Assembly (NCBI GenBank): GCA_023402175.1
Contig: JAEXCN010000355.1
Location: forward strand, 19,044 to 83,043
Origin: Pseudomonadota bacterium
GTDB taxonomy: Bacteria > Myxococcota_A > Polyangia > Polyangiales > Polyangiaceae
Direction: 5' to 3'
Length of the DNA: 64,000 nt
Shown: piece by piece, positions 17,235-25,780 of the stretch
Position numbering within the stretch: position 1 is the stretch's first letter
How the letters are laid out: each line of letters begins with the position of its first letter
Program-made: the position numbers and the translations under genes
Notes under the pieces: model-generated
Seen by the model: the letters and a program-made list of their open reading frames with translations, nothing else
Databases searched by the model: none
Told to the model about the DNA's origin: nothing

Positions 17235-17906
17235 TCAGTCCTTCTTCGAGCGCCTTCGACGCCGCTCGATCACACTCGAAGACGCCAGTGACTCCGAGCT
17301 TCCCACGATTGGGGCCGCGCGCGCGGTCACCGCTGCGACCTTCTTCAGCGATATGAAATACCCGTCGAAGGCAGTGAGCTTCAGACGCCGTGGCGCGGCC
17401 TCGAACGTCGCGTAGGTCCCCATCACCGAGCGATCGGCGTAGATGACGTCAATCTGGAAGGACACGTCGTTGTATTCCGCGCTCATCGGCGGTGAGATCT
17501 CGTAGGCGGCCGCGTCGTCGATTCCCGTGAGGCGCGAAATCCCCTTCTGCGAGTCCTCCGAGAGCCAGTAAACATGCCCGTCATCGGTGAACTCGAGGCC
17601 AATCCGCTCGAGATTGGCGCGGGACGGCAGGCGGCCGTCACCGGGGCAGTAAATCCAGTGACGGCTCAGAAGCGCGACGAGCTGATCGACAGTCGTGTAG
17701 CTCTCGACCGAGCCGTGCGGTGACGTACAGGCTGCCAGCGACGATTCGAGGTCCTCGCCAGAGAAGGTCAGCGCGCTCGTGCTCGATGGCGACATCGGAT
17801 CGGGCGCCGGACGACGTTCGGTGCCGACCGAGCCACCACATCCGGTGCTCGACGAGACTACGACGACGAGTCCGAGGGCAAAGAGAAAGGATTGGGGTTG
17901 TCGCAC
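17235..17906 (-). CDS. Lipoprotein of unknown function
   Basis: A 223-aa predicted lipoprotein: signal QSFLFALGLVVVVSSSTGC, lipobox STGC (Cys23), then a Pro/Ser linker. The mature region contains YTTVDQLVALLSRHWIYC, LEFTDDGHVYWLSEDSQKGI and DVSFQIDVIYADRSVMGTYA. These suggest a small lipocalin- or beta-barrel-like domain, as in proteins that report a threshold response, but no family is recognised. The tail is very basic (ERRRRRSKKD). The GTG start is set by an AAGGAG site 6 nt upstream; the earlier open frame is discarded. Confidence 0.75.
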   Translation of the reverse strand: MRQPQSFLFALGLVVVVSSSTGCGGSVGTERRPAPDPMSPSSTSALTFSGEDLESSLAACTSPHGSVESYTTVDQLVALLSRHWIYCPGDGRLPSRANLERIGLEFTDDGHVYWLSEDSQKGISRLTGIDDAAAYEISPPMSAEYNDVSFQIDVIYADRSVMGTYATFEAAPRRLKLTAFDGYFISLKKVAAVTARAAPIVGSSESLASSSVIERRRRRSKKD

Positions 17907-17912
17907 GGTGAT

Positions 17913-17918
17913 CTCCTT
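17913..17918 (-). promoter_or_regulatory. Ribosome binding site AAGGAG deciding a GTG start
   Basis: On the minus strand AAGGAG sits 6 nt before GTG 17906, where a clean lipoprotein signal peptide begins. It overrides several in-frame ATG codons further upstream. Confidence 0.7.
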
Positions 17919-18164
17919 CACTCTCTCTCCAGGCCGAGCGCGGCGAGGATCGTGATCGGCCCGCACGCATATTTTCGAAAGGCACCACTCACGATCCGGC
18001 CACGAGCATCGAGCGTGCCACCTCGCCCATGCCCACGACCCGAGCGCGAATCGCAGAGTCCGCATCGACATGCATGACACCCGGATCACGGTGAGCCACG
18101 CCCCGCTCGTGTGCCAGGTCTGTCGTGACCGTCCTAGGTCAAGGTGCCGACGCCGGGCCCTCGC

Positions 18165-19592
18165 TCAACTACCGCTGGCCAAATTCCATGAGCACCGCAG
18201 CACTCCCGCGTCGACCGTCATCCAATAGAGCGTGTTCCGGAGAGCGAAGAGGGCGTCGTTGTCCACGTGGATCAGCGAGCTGCGGAGGGCTGCGTTCGCG
18301 TCTTGTCCGCCCAATGGGTTCTGCCAGAGACCGGCTGAGGCGATCGCGAGGACCCGGGCCGGCGCCGCTGAGCGTTCCTTACCGAACGCGCTCGTGAGCG
18401 TTCCTTCGACCGACGCTGCGAGGGCGACCGGCGAGCGCGTGCCGCCGGGCGAGCGCGATAGGTCGAGCGGTGAAGTCCGCGCGATCTCGGCGTTCGCGCT
18501 CGATGTGGCAAGCACCTGCAGCGCCGCCTCCGGCTGCGCGTCCGGGCGCACCGTGACGCTGGAGGCAAACGGAAGCACGAGGCGATCGGTTCGCCACAGC
18601 GGGAGCGAGGCGTTTCGCAGTCCGCTCTTGTCGACGACGACGAAAGAAGGAGCGGCCTCCGCTTCACGCCTCTTCAACGATTGCGTCTCGTCGAGCACGG
18701 CGTCGTTTCCGATCTCGATGCCGTAACCTCGCAGGAGACGGTCGAGGCCGTGCCGTTCCAGGTCCGCCTTCTGTGTATCGTCCGCACGCACCTGCACGGC
18801 GCTCGTCACGACGACGAGCGAGTGACCACGCAGGACAAATCGATCGATCGCGCGGAGCTCGTCTTCCGAGAGATCCGATTTCGGCTGAAGCACGATCAAT
18901 CCGTCGAGTGACGGATCGATCGAAGGCTGCCGCCGGAGGTCGACATCGACGAACCTGAAAATCGGTATTGCCTTGGCGATCAACGACGCGACCGAGTCTC
19001 TGCCGAGCAGTGGATCGGAGAGCGACGCTTCACCGTGTCCGGTGAGGACTCCGATTTTGCGCTGCACCATCCCGCCACGGTCACGGATCGTGCGGAGCCG
19101 CAAGTGGATCGATAGCCCGATGTTCCTCGAAGCATCAGGGTCGATCGCCTCGATCCTGTCTTCTACGGCCCCGTAGGTGAACCGGATTCCGAAGAACGCC
19201 CTCTCCTTGGCCTTCGATGCTTCGTTCCAGACGACGCGGCCATTCTCGTCGAACGGGATCTTCGCGAGGTCCGCCGCACGCGCGCGCTCGCTCACGGCGG
19301 GCTCATCGGCGTCGGAGACCGTGACGTGGAGCCGGCCGCCCGACGCTTCGCGATACGGTCTGAGCTCCTCCTCGAGGCGACCGACGAACCGCTCGACGGC
19401 CGGCACTCGCCGGGTTGCGATGATCTCGACGTGAAGATCGATCGGCAGCCCCTTCACGACGTCGGTTGCGCCCGGGCACGCCGCGAGCACTGTCGGTGAC
19501 GGGGCCGCCGCGATCTTTGCTGGCCGCGCGGAGGGCCCGCAAGCAGCAAGTGCGACGAACGCCGACGCGAGTAGATGCCTCTGCGAGATCAC
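18165..19592 (-). CDS. GldG-like (ABC transporter auxiliary domain) lipoprotein, no ABC partners nearby
   Basis: A 475-aa protein with lipobox LAAC (Cys18). The body matches the GldG/ABC_transp_aux family: an N-terminal DUF7088-like part (KGLPIDLHVEIIATRRVPAV, RLEEELRPYREASGGRL) and a central Rossmann-like part (IGVLTGHGEASLSD, LDGLIVLQPKSDLSEDELRA, FVLRGHSLVVVTSA). Normally GldG is membrane-embedded and encoded beside the ABC ATPase and permease (GldA, GldF). Here none of those is adjacent and the protein is lipid-anchored instead. The start is GTG 19592, a few residues before the signal peptide. Role unknown; gliding or export in other phyla is the family reference. Confidence 0.8.
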   Translation of the reverse strand: MISQRHLLASAFVALAACGPSARPAKIAAAPSPTVLAACPGATDVVKGLPIDLHVEIIATRRVPAVERFVGRLEEELRPYREASGGRLHVTVSDADEPAVSERARAADLAKIPFDENGRVVWNEASKAKERAFFGIRFTYGAVEDRIEAIDPDASRNIGLSIHLRLRTIRDRGGMVQRKIGVLTGHGEASLSDPLLGRDSVASLIAKAIPIFRFVDVDLRRQPSIDPSLDGLIVLQPKSDLSEDELRAIDRFVLRGHSLVVVTSAVQVRADDTQKADLERHGLDRLLRGYGIEIGNDAVLDETQSLKRREAEAAPSFVVVDKSGLRNASLPLWRTDRLVLPFASSVTVRPDAQPEAALQVLATSSANAEIARTSPLDLSRSPGGTRSPVALAASVEGTLTSAFGKERSAAPARVLAIASAGLWQNPLGGQDANAALRSSLIHVDNDALFALRNTLYWMTVDAGVLRCSWNLASGS

Positions 19593-19733
19593 GATCTCGC
19601 TGGTACTACTTCGACGACGCCGCCGGCAAGCGTCGGCCAACTGGAAGTCGGCACGAGCGCGGCTGCCCGTCGTCTGCCGATCGCGGCGCTTGGCACGGAT
19701 TCGCTGTTGCCGAGTCGCGCCTTGGCCAGTCCG

Positions 19734-20894
19734 TCAGTCGCTCTTCGTCGAGCTGCCGTACTGCAGCTCGAGGCGCGGGAAGCGATCGTGGTTCTTGTGC
19801 ATCGTGACCTGGTACGTGAAGGCGGCGCCCTTCTCGCCCATGAGCGCTGCCCAGTGGAGGAAGAAGTGCCAGAGGCGGTACCAGCGCTCGCCGTAGGCCT
19901 TCACGACCTCGGCTCGATTCGACGTCCACAGGTCGCGCCACGCGCGCAGCGTGAGGACGTAGTGGGCGCTCATCCGCTCGACGTCCTCGATCTCGAAACC
20001 TGCGTCCTCGGCGGCGCGCAGCATGCTCGAGAGCGGCAAGCTCGCGTCAGCGCCGGGGAAGATGTACCGGTTCATGAAGAGCGCCCAGATCAGGTCCTCC
20101 GGCTTCAGCATGAGCGCGGTCAGCGGATTCTGCGGCTGATAGAGCTTCCGGATGCCCGTCCACTGGAGGACGAAGAGCCCGTCGTCCGCGAGGAGCTCGT
20201 GGACCTTCTTGAAGTAGTCGGCGAGGTTCTTCACCCCGACGTGCTCGACCATCTCGAGGCTGACGATCTTGTCGAAGCGCCCGGTCACGTTGCGGTAGTC
20301 CCGCACTTCGACCTTCGCGCGATCGGTGACGCCGTACGCGGCGATGCGTGAAGTCCCGAAGTCGACCTGCTCGCGCGCGAGCGTCACGCCGTGCGCCCGC
20401 ACGCCGAAGTCACGGGCCGCACGAGCGACGAACGTCCCCCAACCGCAGCCGATGTCGAGGAGCGACTCGCCGGGCGACAAGCGGAGCTTCGTGCAGGCCC
20501 GATCGATCTTGCGGTACTGCGCGTCCTCGAGCGACATCGCTGGCGACTCGAACGATGCGGCCGTGTAGACCATCGACTCGCCGAGGAACCAGCCGAAGAA
20601 GTCGTTCCCGCGGTTGTAGTGCTCGCCGACGATACGGCTGTCCTGCTTCTTCGAGTGGATCGCGACCTCGGGAAGGAAGTTCGTGATCGCCCACTTCACG
20701 TGCGACTCGGTGAGCCGGAACGACAACGTCTCGTGCCTCGACTCGAAGAACGGCTCCCACCTGTCGGCGGGGATGTCGACGCGGCCATCGATGTACGCCT
20801 CGTAAAGATCCGACATCGGCACGCGCTTGCCCCTCCACGCCTGGGCGAGACGGGGATCGTCGAAGGTCACGAAGTCGTGGAGGCTCATGCTCAT
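19734..20894 (-). CDS. Cyclopropane-fatty-acid-phospholipid synthase-like SAM methyltransferase
   Basis: A 386-aa enzyme of the CFAS family, which transfers a methylene from S-adenosylmethionine to unsaturated acyl chains in membrane phospholipids. The family motif HYNRGNDFF lies at 92-100, SAM-binding motif I at LLDIGCGWGTF (145-155), and EMVEHVG and the PGADASLPLSSML segment follow. Length is close to typical (380-420). ATG 20894 or ATG 20888 could be the start; neither has a strong Shine-Dalgarno. It is divergent from the TetR gene at 21000 across an operator-like palindrome, so it is probably that repressor's target. Confidence 0.9.
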   Translation of the reverse strand: MSMSLHDFVTFDDPRLAQAWRGKRVPMSDLYEAYIDGRVDIPADRWEPFFESRHETLSFRLTESHVKWAITNFLPEVAIHSKKQDSRIVGEHYNRGNDFFGWFLGESMVYTAASFESPAMSLEDAQYRKIDRACTKLRLSPGESLLDIGCGWGTFVARAARDFGVRAHGVTLAREQVDFGTSRIAAYGVTDRAKVEVRDYRNVTGRFDKIVSLEMVEHVGVKNLADYFKKVHELLADDGLFVLQWTGIRKLYQPQNPLTALMLKPEDLIWALFMNRYIFPGADASLPLSSMLRAAEDAGFEIEDVERMSAHYVLTLRAWRDLWTSNRAEVVKAYGERWYRLWHFFLHWAALMGEKGAAFTYQVTMHKNHDRFPRLELQYGSSTKSD

Positions 20895-20904
20895 ACGAGT
20901 GAGC

Positions 20905-20930
20905 TGTACACCCTGTGTACCACCGGTACA
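20905..20930. promoter_or_regulatory. Palindromic operator candidate between CFA-synthase-like and tetR genes
   Basis: A perfect inverted repeat TGTACC-ACC-GGTACA occupies 20916-20930, and a related half-site TGTACA lies at 20905-20910. The site is 11-22 nt upstream of the methyltransferase start and about 70 nt upstream of the TetR start. That is where a TetR dimer would need to bind to repress both genes. Binding is inferred, not shown. Confidence 0.6.
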
Positions 20931-20999
20931 AGCCATCTTTACGGCACTTCATGCACGCGCGGGAGTGACGTCCCCGGATCGTCGTGATAGCGACACGTC

Positions 21000-21623
21000 G
21001 TGGCCCGCCCGCCCTTCCAGCAGCTTCCGCGCGAACGTCGGGAGGAAATCCTCGGCGTCGCCGCCGCCGAGTTCGCGCGCTCGGGGTTCCACGGGACCTC
21101 GTACAACCAGCTGCTCGAACGGCTGCAGCTCGGGAAGAGCTCCGCCTACTACTACTTCGAGGGCAAGCGAGACCTGTTCCTCACGGTCCTCCAGCGCTGC
21201 TACGGAGCGTACTTCGCCGGCATCGAGCAGCTCGAACGCCCGACCAGCGCTTCCCACTACTGGGACTACGTCCGTAGGGCGACCGTGCTGGGCTACGAAT
21301 TCATGATCGAGGATCCCACCTCCGCGCATCTGATGCAGTGCATGCAGCGCGAAGAGGCGCTCCTCGGCGAGCTCGTCTCGAGCGAGCTCCTTGCGTCGAT
21401 GCAGGACTACTGGGACGAGATGATCAACAGTGGACAGCGGCTCGGCGCGATTCGGTCAGACTTGCCCCGGAACCTCCTCGTCGCCACCCTTCGTGACATC
21501 GGGATGACCTTCGATCGATGGTTCATCACTGCGCGCAGCCAGGGCCGTGATGCGCCCACGCCCGAGCAGGCCGCGATGCTGTACACGGACGTCGCCAGGC
21601 GCATCTGCGCGCCGACGAGCTGA
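21000..21623 (+). CDS. TetR/AcrR-family transcriptional regulator
   Basis: A 207-aa regulator. The N-terminal HTH covers residues 8-55 (RREEILGVAAAEFARSGFHG, TSYNQLLERLQLGKSSAYYY, FEGKRDLF), an unusually clear TetR signature. The C-terminal helical ligand domain (YWDYVRRATVLGYEFMIEDP) has no recognised ligand. The start is GTG 21000. It is divergent from the CFA-synthase-like gene with a TGTACC palindrome between them, so it likely represses membrane-lipid modification in response to a small hydrophobic ligand (inference). Confidence 0.93.
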   Translation: MARPPFQQLPRERREEILGVAAAEFARSGFHGTSYNQLLERLQLGKSSAYYYFEGKRDLFLTVLQRCYGAYFAGIEQLERPTSASHYWDYVRRATVLGYEFMIEDPTSAHLMQCMQREEALLGELVSSELLASMQDYWDEMINSGQRLGAIRSDLPRNLLVATLRDIGMTFDRWFITARSQGRDAPTPEQAAMLYTDVARRICAPTS

Positions 21624-21634
21624 CGCGTCACGCG

Positions 21635-22795
21635 CTACGCGCGACCGATCGCGAGAAGCGTTTCGGTCGGCTCCTGGAGCACCTCGGACGTCGTCGCAGA
21701 GCGGCCGGCGAGCGAGAGCAGGCGCATCAGGATGCGGTCGCGAAGCCAGCGGCCGAGCGGGTTCGTGATCTCGGCCACCGCGCCGAGCCTCGCCGCCATC
21801 CGCGCGACCCGCGCGACGGCGCTCCGCCGCCGCTGCTGGTAGCGCGCGAATGCGGTCTGGAGATCGTCGGCGCGACGCACTTCGTCGAGGAGTACGGCCA
21901 CGTCGACGAGCGCGCTGTTCGCGCCCTGACCAAGATTCGGGGCCATCGCGTGCGCCGCATCGCCGACGAGCACCTGCCGCCCATCGAACCACCGCTGGCA
22001 CTCCACGCGCAGCACCTGGTTGAAAAGCAAATCATCCCAATGCTCGACGCCAGCGAGGATCTGCGCGGCGGGCGGATATGCGCGCGCCCATGCAGAACGG
22101 AACCCGTCGAGATCGCGCTCCGCGAGTGCACGGCGAACGTCGCGGCCACCGACCGACGCGAAGGCGTACGTACCGCCGCGAACCGCAAAGCTGCCGAACA
22201 AGCCAGCCGCGGTCCACGCTTCCTCGCCACGCGCGCCATCACATGCGACGAGCACGCGGACGTAGCTGACCCCTGGCGGGCTCACGTTGGCTCCGTGGTC
22301 GCCCGCCGCTCGAATCCGGGAGTGCACGCCGTCGGCACCGATCACGAGATCGCCGCGCAGGTGATGCGCACCATCCTTCGTCCGAACCTCGATCCCCCCG
22401 AGGCGATCGCTTCCGATCACCTCGGCCCCGAAGCAGCGCTCGATTCTCGGCTCGGAGGCGACCGCATCGAGCAGCACTTGCTGCAGATCGCTTCGTCGGA
22501 GCATCAGGACCTTCGGCGTCGGGCCTGGCGGTGCAAACAGCACGCGACCATTGCTGTCGACGATCCGCGGCGCCGGAACGGGCGCGCCGACGGCATCGAT
22601 CGCAGGCCCCAACCCGATCGACTCGAGCACGGCAAGGCCGTTCTCGGCGATCCCGATGCCCGCTCCGACCGCCTTGGGATCGGCGATCCGCTCGACGAGG
22701 GTGACTCGGGCGCCAGCGCGCGCGAAGAGGAGCGCTGCACCGGCACCGGCGGTCGCGCCGCCGACGACGATGACGTGAAGAGCGTCGATGTTCAT
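21635..22795 (-). CDS. FAD-dependent aromatic-type monooxygenase (PHBH-like)
   Basis: A 386-aa flavoprotein hydroxylase. The N-terminal dinucleotide fold is VIVVGGATAGAGAALLFARA, with VTLVER for ribose binding. The DG motif DLVIGADGVHSRIR is at 149-162 and the GD motif LVGDAAHAMAPNLGQGAN is at 276-293. These three define class A NAD(P)H-dependent monooxygenases. Length is normal. The substrate is unknown; phenolic compounds or polyketides are typical. ATG 22795 aligns with the family N-terminus; ATG 22825 would add ten residues. It is divergent from an AraC-type regulator that probably controls it. Confidence 0.92.
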   Translation of the reverse strand: MNIDALHVIVVGGATAGAGAALLFARAGARVTLVERIADPKAVGAGIGIAENGLAVLESIGLGPAIDAVGAPVPAPRIVDSNGRVLFAPPGPTPKVLMLRRSDLQQVLLDAVASEPRIERCFGAEVIGSDRLGGIEVRTKDGAHHLRGDLVIGADGVHSRIRAAGDHGANVSPPGVSYVRVLVACDGARGEEAWTAAGLFGSFAVRGGTYAFASVGGRDVRRALAERDLDGFRSAWARAYPPAAQILAGVEHWDDLLFNQVLRVECQRWFDGRQVLVGDAAHAMAPNLGQGANSALVDVAVLLDEVRRADDLQTAFARYQQRRRSAVARVARMAARLGAVAEITNPLGRWLRDRILMRLLSLAGRSATTSEVLQEPTETLLAIGRA

Positions 22796-22911
22796 GCCTT
22801 CGAGCTTGGCACTGCGCGCCGTCATCTACGATGAACCGAGCCGCCAGCTTTGTGACATTGGCCGCCAGCGCGCCCGTTGTGGGCCAAGCGCGTTGTGGGA
22901 ATATTCGGGCG

Positions 22912-23922
22912 ATGGACAACCAGACCGTCCTCGCTGCGCTCACCCAGGAGGTGCTGGTCGCGGCCGCGGCCCTCGGCATCGAGACCGCAGCGATCGTGAG
23001 CGAGGCCGGACTCGATCCGACGGTGCTTGCCGATCCCGATGGGCGCGTCCCGCTGCTGGCGCACCTCAAGATGTGGGAGCTTCTGTCGAGAGAGCCGGTT
23101 GGGCTCGAGCTCGGCGCGCGCCTCGGGCTCGCGGGTATGGGCGTCGTCGGCTACGCGATGCAACACGGCGCGACCGTGGGCGACGCCCTCTCGTTCCTGC
23201 ACCGTTACCGCGCCGTGATCCATCCCGACGTCGTCCCCGCGCTCGAGCGGCGCGACGACGCGACCGGATCACGCATCGTGTTCACACGACCGGTCCCACC
23301 GCCGTTCGTCAGGCTGCGCGAGCCAGTCGAGACGCAGGCCTCCGGGATCGTCGCCATGATGCGCGCGCTCACCGGCAACCCCGTACGGCCCGCGTTCGTG
23401 GCGCTGCCATTGCCTCGGCCCGCCGATCCTTCGCGGCAGGAGAAGTTCTTCGCCTGCCCCGTGGCGTGGCGCGCGCCCATGGTCGAGGTCGCGTTCGATG
23501 CGACGCTGCTCGATCTCCCGCTGCCGCGGTCGGATGCCCAGCTGTTCGGGTATCTCGCACGCCGCGCCGACGAGCTTCACGTCGCGTTGCCCGCCGAGGC
23601 GAGCTGGGCGGCGCGCGCTCAGCGCGAGATCGGCGCGTCGCTCGCCAACGGCGAGCCTCGACTCGCGGACGTCGCCAAACGTCTCGGCGTGTCCGAGCGC
23701 ACGCTGCATCGTCGGCTCGAGGCCGAGGCCACCAAGTTTGCGTCGCTCGTCGACGAGGCTCGTCGCGAACGGGCGCTCGTGCTCGTCGCGGATCCGGCGC
23801 TCAGCGCCAGCGAGCTCGCCTTCTTGCTCGGCTACTCGGAGCCCGCCGCCTTCTTCCGTGCGTTCAAGCGCTGGACGGGCGAGACGCCGAAGTCGTACCG
23901 AGCGAGCGCGCGCCGTCGATGA
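22912..23922 (+). CDS. AraC-family regulator with Arabinose_bd-type N-terminal domain
   Basis: A 336-aa transcription factor. Residues 20-190 are the effector-binding domain seen in OruR/ArgR-like members (GLELGARLGLAGMGVVGYAM, TVGDALSFLHRYRAVIHPDV). Residues 240-336 form the double HTH_18 domain (LADVAKRLGVSERTLHRRLE, SASELAFLLGYSEPAAFFRA, FKRWTGETPKSYR). All conserved AraC core positions are present. ATG 22912 is chosen; an ATG at 22831 would add 27 residues unlike the family. It is divergent from the FAD monooxygenase, and its stop lies 9 nt from the convergent end of cassette B. Confidence 0.92.
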   Translation: MDNQTVLAALTQEVLVAAAALGIETAAIVSEAGLDPTVLADPDGRVPLLAHLKMWELLSREPVGLELGARLGLAGMGVVGYAMQHGATVGDALSFLHRYRAVIHPDVVPALERRDDATGSRIVFTRPVPPPFVRLREPVETQASGIVAMMRALTGNPVRPAFVALPLPRPADPSRQEKFFACPVAWRAPMVEVAFDATLLDLPLPRSDAQLFGYLARRADELHVALPAEASWAARAQREIGASLANGEPRLADVAKRLGVSERTLHRRLEAEATKFASLVDEARRERALVLVADPALSASELAFLLGYSEPAAFFRAFKRWTGETPKSYRASARRR

Positions 23923-23931
23923 AGGTAAACT

Positions 23932-25767
23932 TCACTGAACGACGATCGGCGGGGCCTCGTTGATCGGCCGCGATCCCATCCCGCCTGCGTAGCCGTAGCT
24001 CGCATACGGGCCGATTCCCCACGCGTACACGCCGAACGCCCCGTCGCTGTGAGCCTCGTGCCGGCCGTAGCCGCAGGTCTTGTCGTTGACGACCTGCGGG
24101 ATGTATCCGGCCGTGAGCTTGACCCAGGTATATTCGTACTCGCCGGACTCTCCGATGGGCAGCCAGCCGGTGATCTCGCCGGCACACTCGAGCGTGACGG
24201 GCTTGAAGCCGCTCGCGGTCTTCTTCCGGATGATGGTCAGCGACGTCTCGGGGAACGTGTAGTCCGTGAAGAAGACGTAGCGATCGAGGAACTGCTCCGA
24301 GGGAACGAGGCTGACGAACTCGGGGTCACCGAGGGTCGAGCCGGCGCCATTCGAGCCTCCGTTGTATTCCGCGCTCGTCATGTAGACGGAGGCGTGGAAA
24401 GGATGCTTTGCGTCCTGGCTGGTCACGGTGACGATCGCATCCGTCCGGAACGTCGCGACCTCGCCCGCCGCGAGCGTCTCCGGAGCACCGATCGGCCTTG
24501 CCGGATGGTACGTGAGCGTCGTGCCGTCGACGGCACCGACGAAGCTCCACCAGACCTGCTCGGGAGGCGTGACGCCGCCGGTGAACACGAGGCGCGTCTG
24601 GTACGGCACGAGCGCGTACGACGTGCCCCACTGCGAGAACGGCGGGATCTGCTGCTGGGTCGTGTCGCAATAGTAGTAGTCGGCCGGAATGAGCGTACAC
24701 GGCGATCCGCCAAACATTCCGACGGGCTTGTTCGTCACGATGCGACTTCCGGAAGGAGAATCGAGCTGCGTGATCTGCAGCACCTCGCCCTTCGAGAGGG
24801 TCCATTCGGCGAGCTCCCCGGTCAGCGCCGGCTCGATGCCGACGCCACGGGCGATGTCGACCGTGGGGCGCATCGAGACCTTCGTGTCGTTCTCGTTCGC
24901 GACGAGCTGAATCGTGCGGCGATGCAGCTCGAGACGCGGGCTCCGCCCGAAGTCCGCGGCCGCGACGGCGATGTACCCGGTGTCCCACGACGTGACCGGC
25001 AAGAGGACGGTCGCGGACGGGATGAAGCTCTTCGCACCCCCGTAGGGGTAGACCGAATACGCGGATACGGGCGCATCGGTGTTGAGGTGGAAGGCCTTCG
25101 TCTTGGTCGTACCGTGCGTGATCGGATCCGCCATGACGGCGGGGACGACTCCGGGCGGGCACGTGTACTGGCAGTTCGGGCAGATCGGATCCGGCCGCTC
25201 GACCTCCTCCGATTGCGACATGAAGATGATCGCGACCTCGCCCGGCGGTAGCGCGCCCGAGAGCGGCGTGTAGACCGGGTCCTCGTTCGGATTCGTACGC
25301 GTGACGGTGTAGATCGACTTGGAGATGTCGAGCGGATCCGTTCCCCATTCTGCGGTGATGTGCACGGGGACGTCCCACGTGTTCGTGACGATCGTCGCGT
25401 AACACGCGCCGGCCCCCGTATCGCGCCTGGGCTCGTCGGGAGGCAACATCCAGAAGTCGCAGCCCATCGATCCCTTCGAGAGGGCGGCGCTCGTGCACGC
25501 ATCGACACACTTGTCGATTCCGCAGCCCTGGCCGGGGCCGCACTCCGTCACGACTTGACCATCGTCGTCGCCGCAGCCCGTCAGCACCTTTTTCAGGTCA
25601 CGGGAGCAACGAAAGCAACCCTCGGTCGGACCACCCTCCGTGGACGCATCGCGATCGTCGATGATGGGCGTGGGCGTGTCGAACGAGTCGCGGTCACTGC
25701 CGCACGCGCCGAGGACCGCGATACCGAAGACGGAAGTCGCCAATAGATAGCCACATACGCGTGACAT
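23932..25767 (-). CDS. IgGFc-binding-domain lipoprotein (cassette B, last gene)
   Basis: A 611-aa lipoprotein (lipobox LGAC, Cys22) and clear paralog of the product at 6725. Shared order: Asp-rich linker, Cys cluster (CFRCSRDLKKVLTGCGDDDG), CTSAALSKGSMGC, then the IgGFc-binding domain. Recognisable parts of that domain are ATIVTNTWDVPVHITAEWG, GALPPGEVAIIFMSQ, PVSAYSVYPYGGAKS, KPVGMFGGSPC and HPFHASVYMTSAEYNGG. The end GIGPYASYGYAGGMGSRPI matches the A copy's GIGVTASYAYPGGAGLRPI closely. An extra CPNCQYTC segment near residue 205 is absent from A. An AAAGGG site precedes ATG 25767, 13 nt after the RCC1 stop. Confidence 0.88.
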   Translation of the reverse strand: MSRVCGYLLATSVFGIAVLGACGSDRDSFDTPTPIIDDRDASTEGGPTEGCFRCSRDLKKVLTGCGDDDGQVVTECGPGQGCGIDKCVDACTSAALSKGSMGCDFWMLPPDEPRRDTGAGACYATIVTNTWDVPVHITAEWGTDPLDISKSIYTVTRTNPNEDPVYTPLSGALPPGEVAIIFMSQSEEVERPDPICPNCQYTCPPGVVPAVMADPITHGTTKTKAFHLNTDAPVSAYSVYPYGGAKSFIPSATVLLPVTSWDTGYIAVAAADFGRSPRLELHRRTIQLVANENDTKVSMRPTVDIARGVGIEPALTGELAEWTLSKGEVLQITQLDSPSGSRIVTNKPVGMFGGSPCTLIPADYYYCDTTQQQIPPFSQWGTSYALVPYQTRLVFTGGVTPPEQVWWSFVGAVDGTTLTYHPARPIGAPETLAAGEVATFRTDAIVTVTSQDAKHPFHASVYMTSAEYNGGSNGAGSTLGDPEFVSLVPSEQFLDRYVFFTDYTFPETSLTIIRKKTASGFKPVTLECAGEITGWLPIGESGEYEYTWVKLTAGYIPQVVNDKTCGYGRHEAHSDGAFGVYAWGIGPYASYGYAGGMGSRPINEAPPIVVQ

Positions 25768-25780
25768 GAAACGACCCTTT

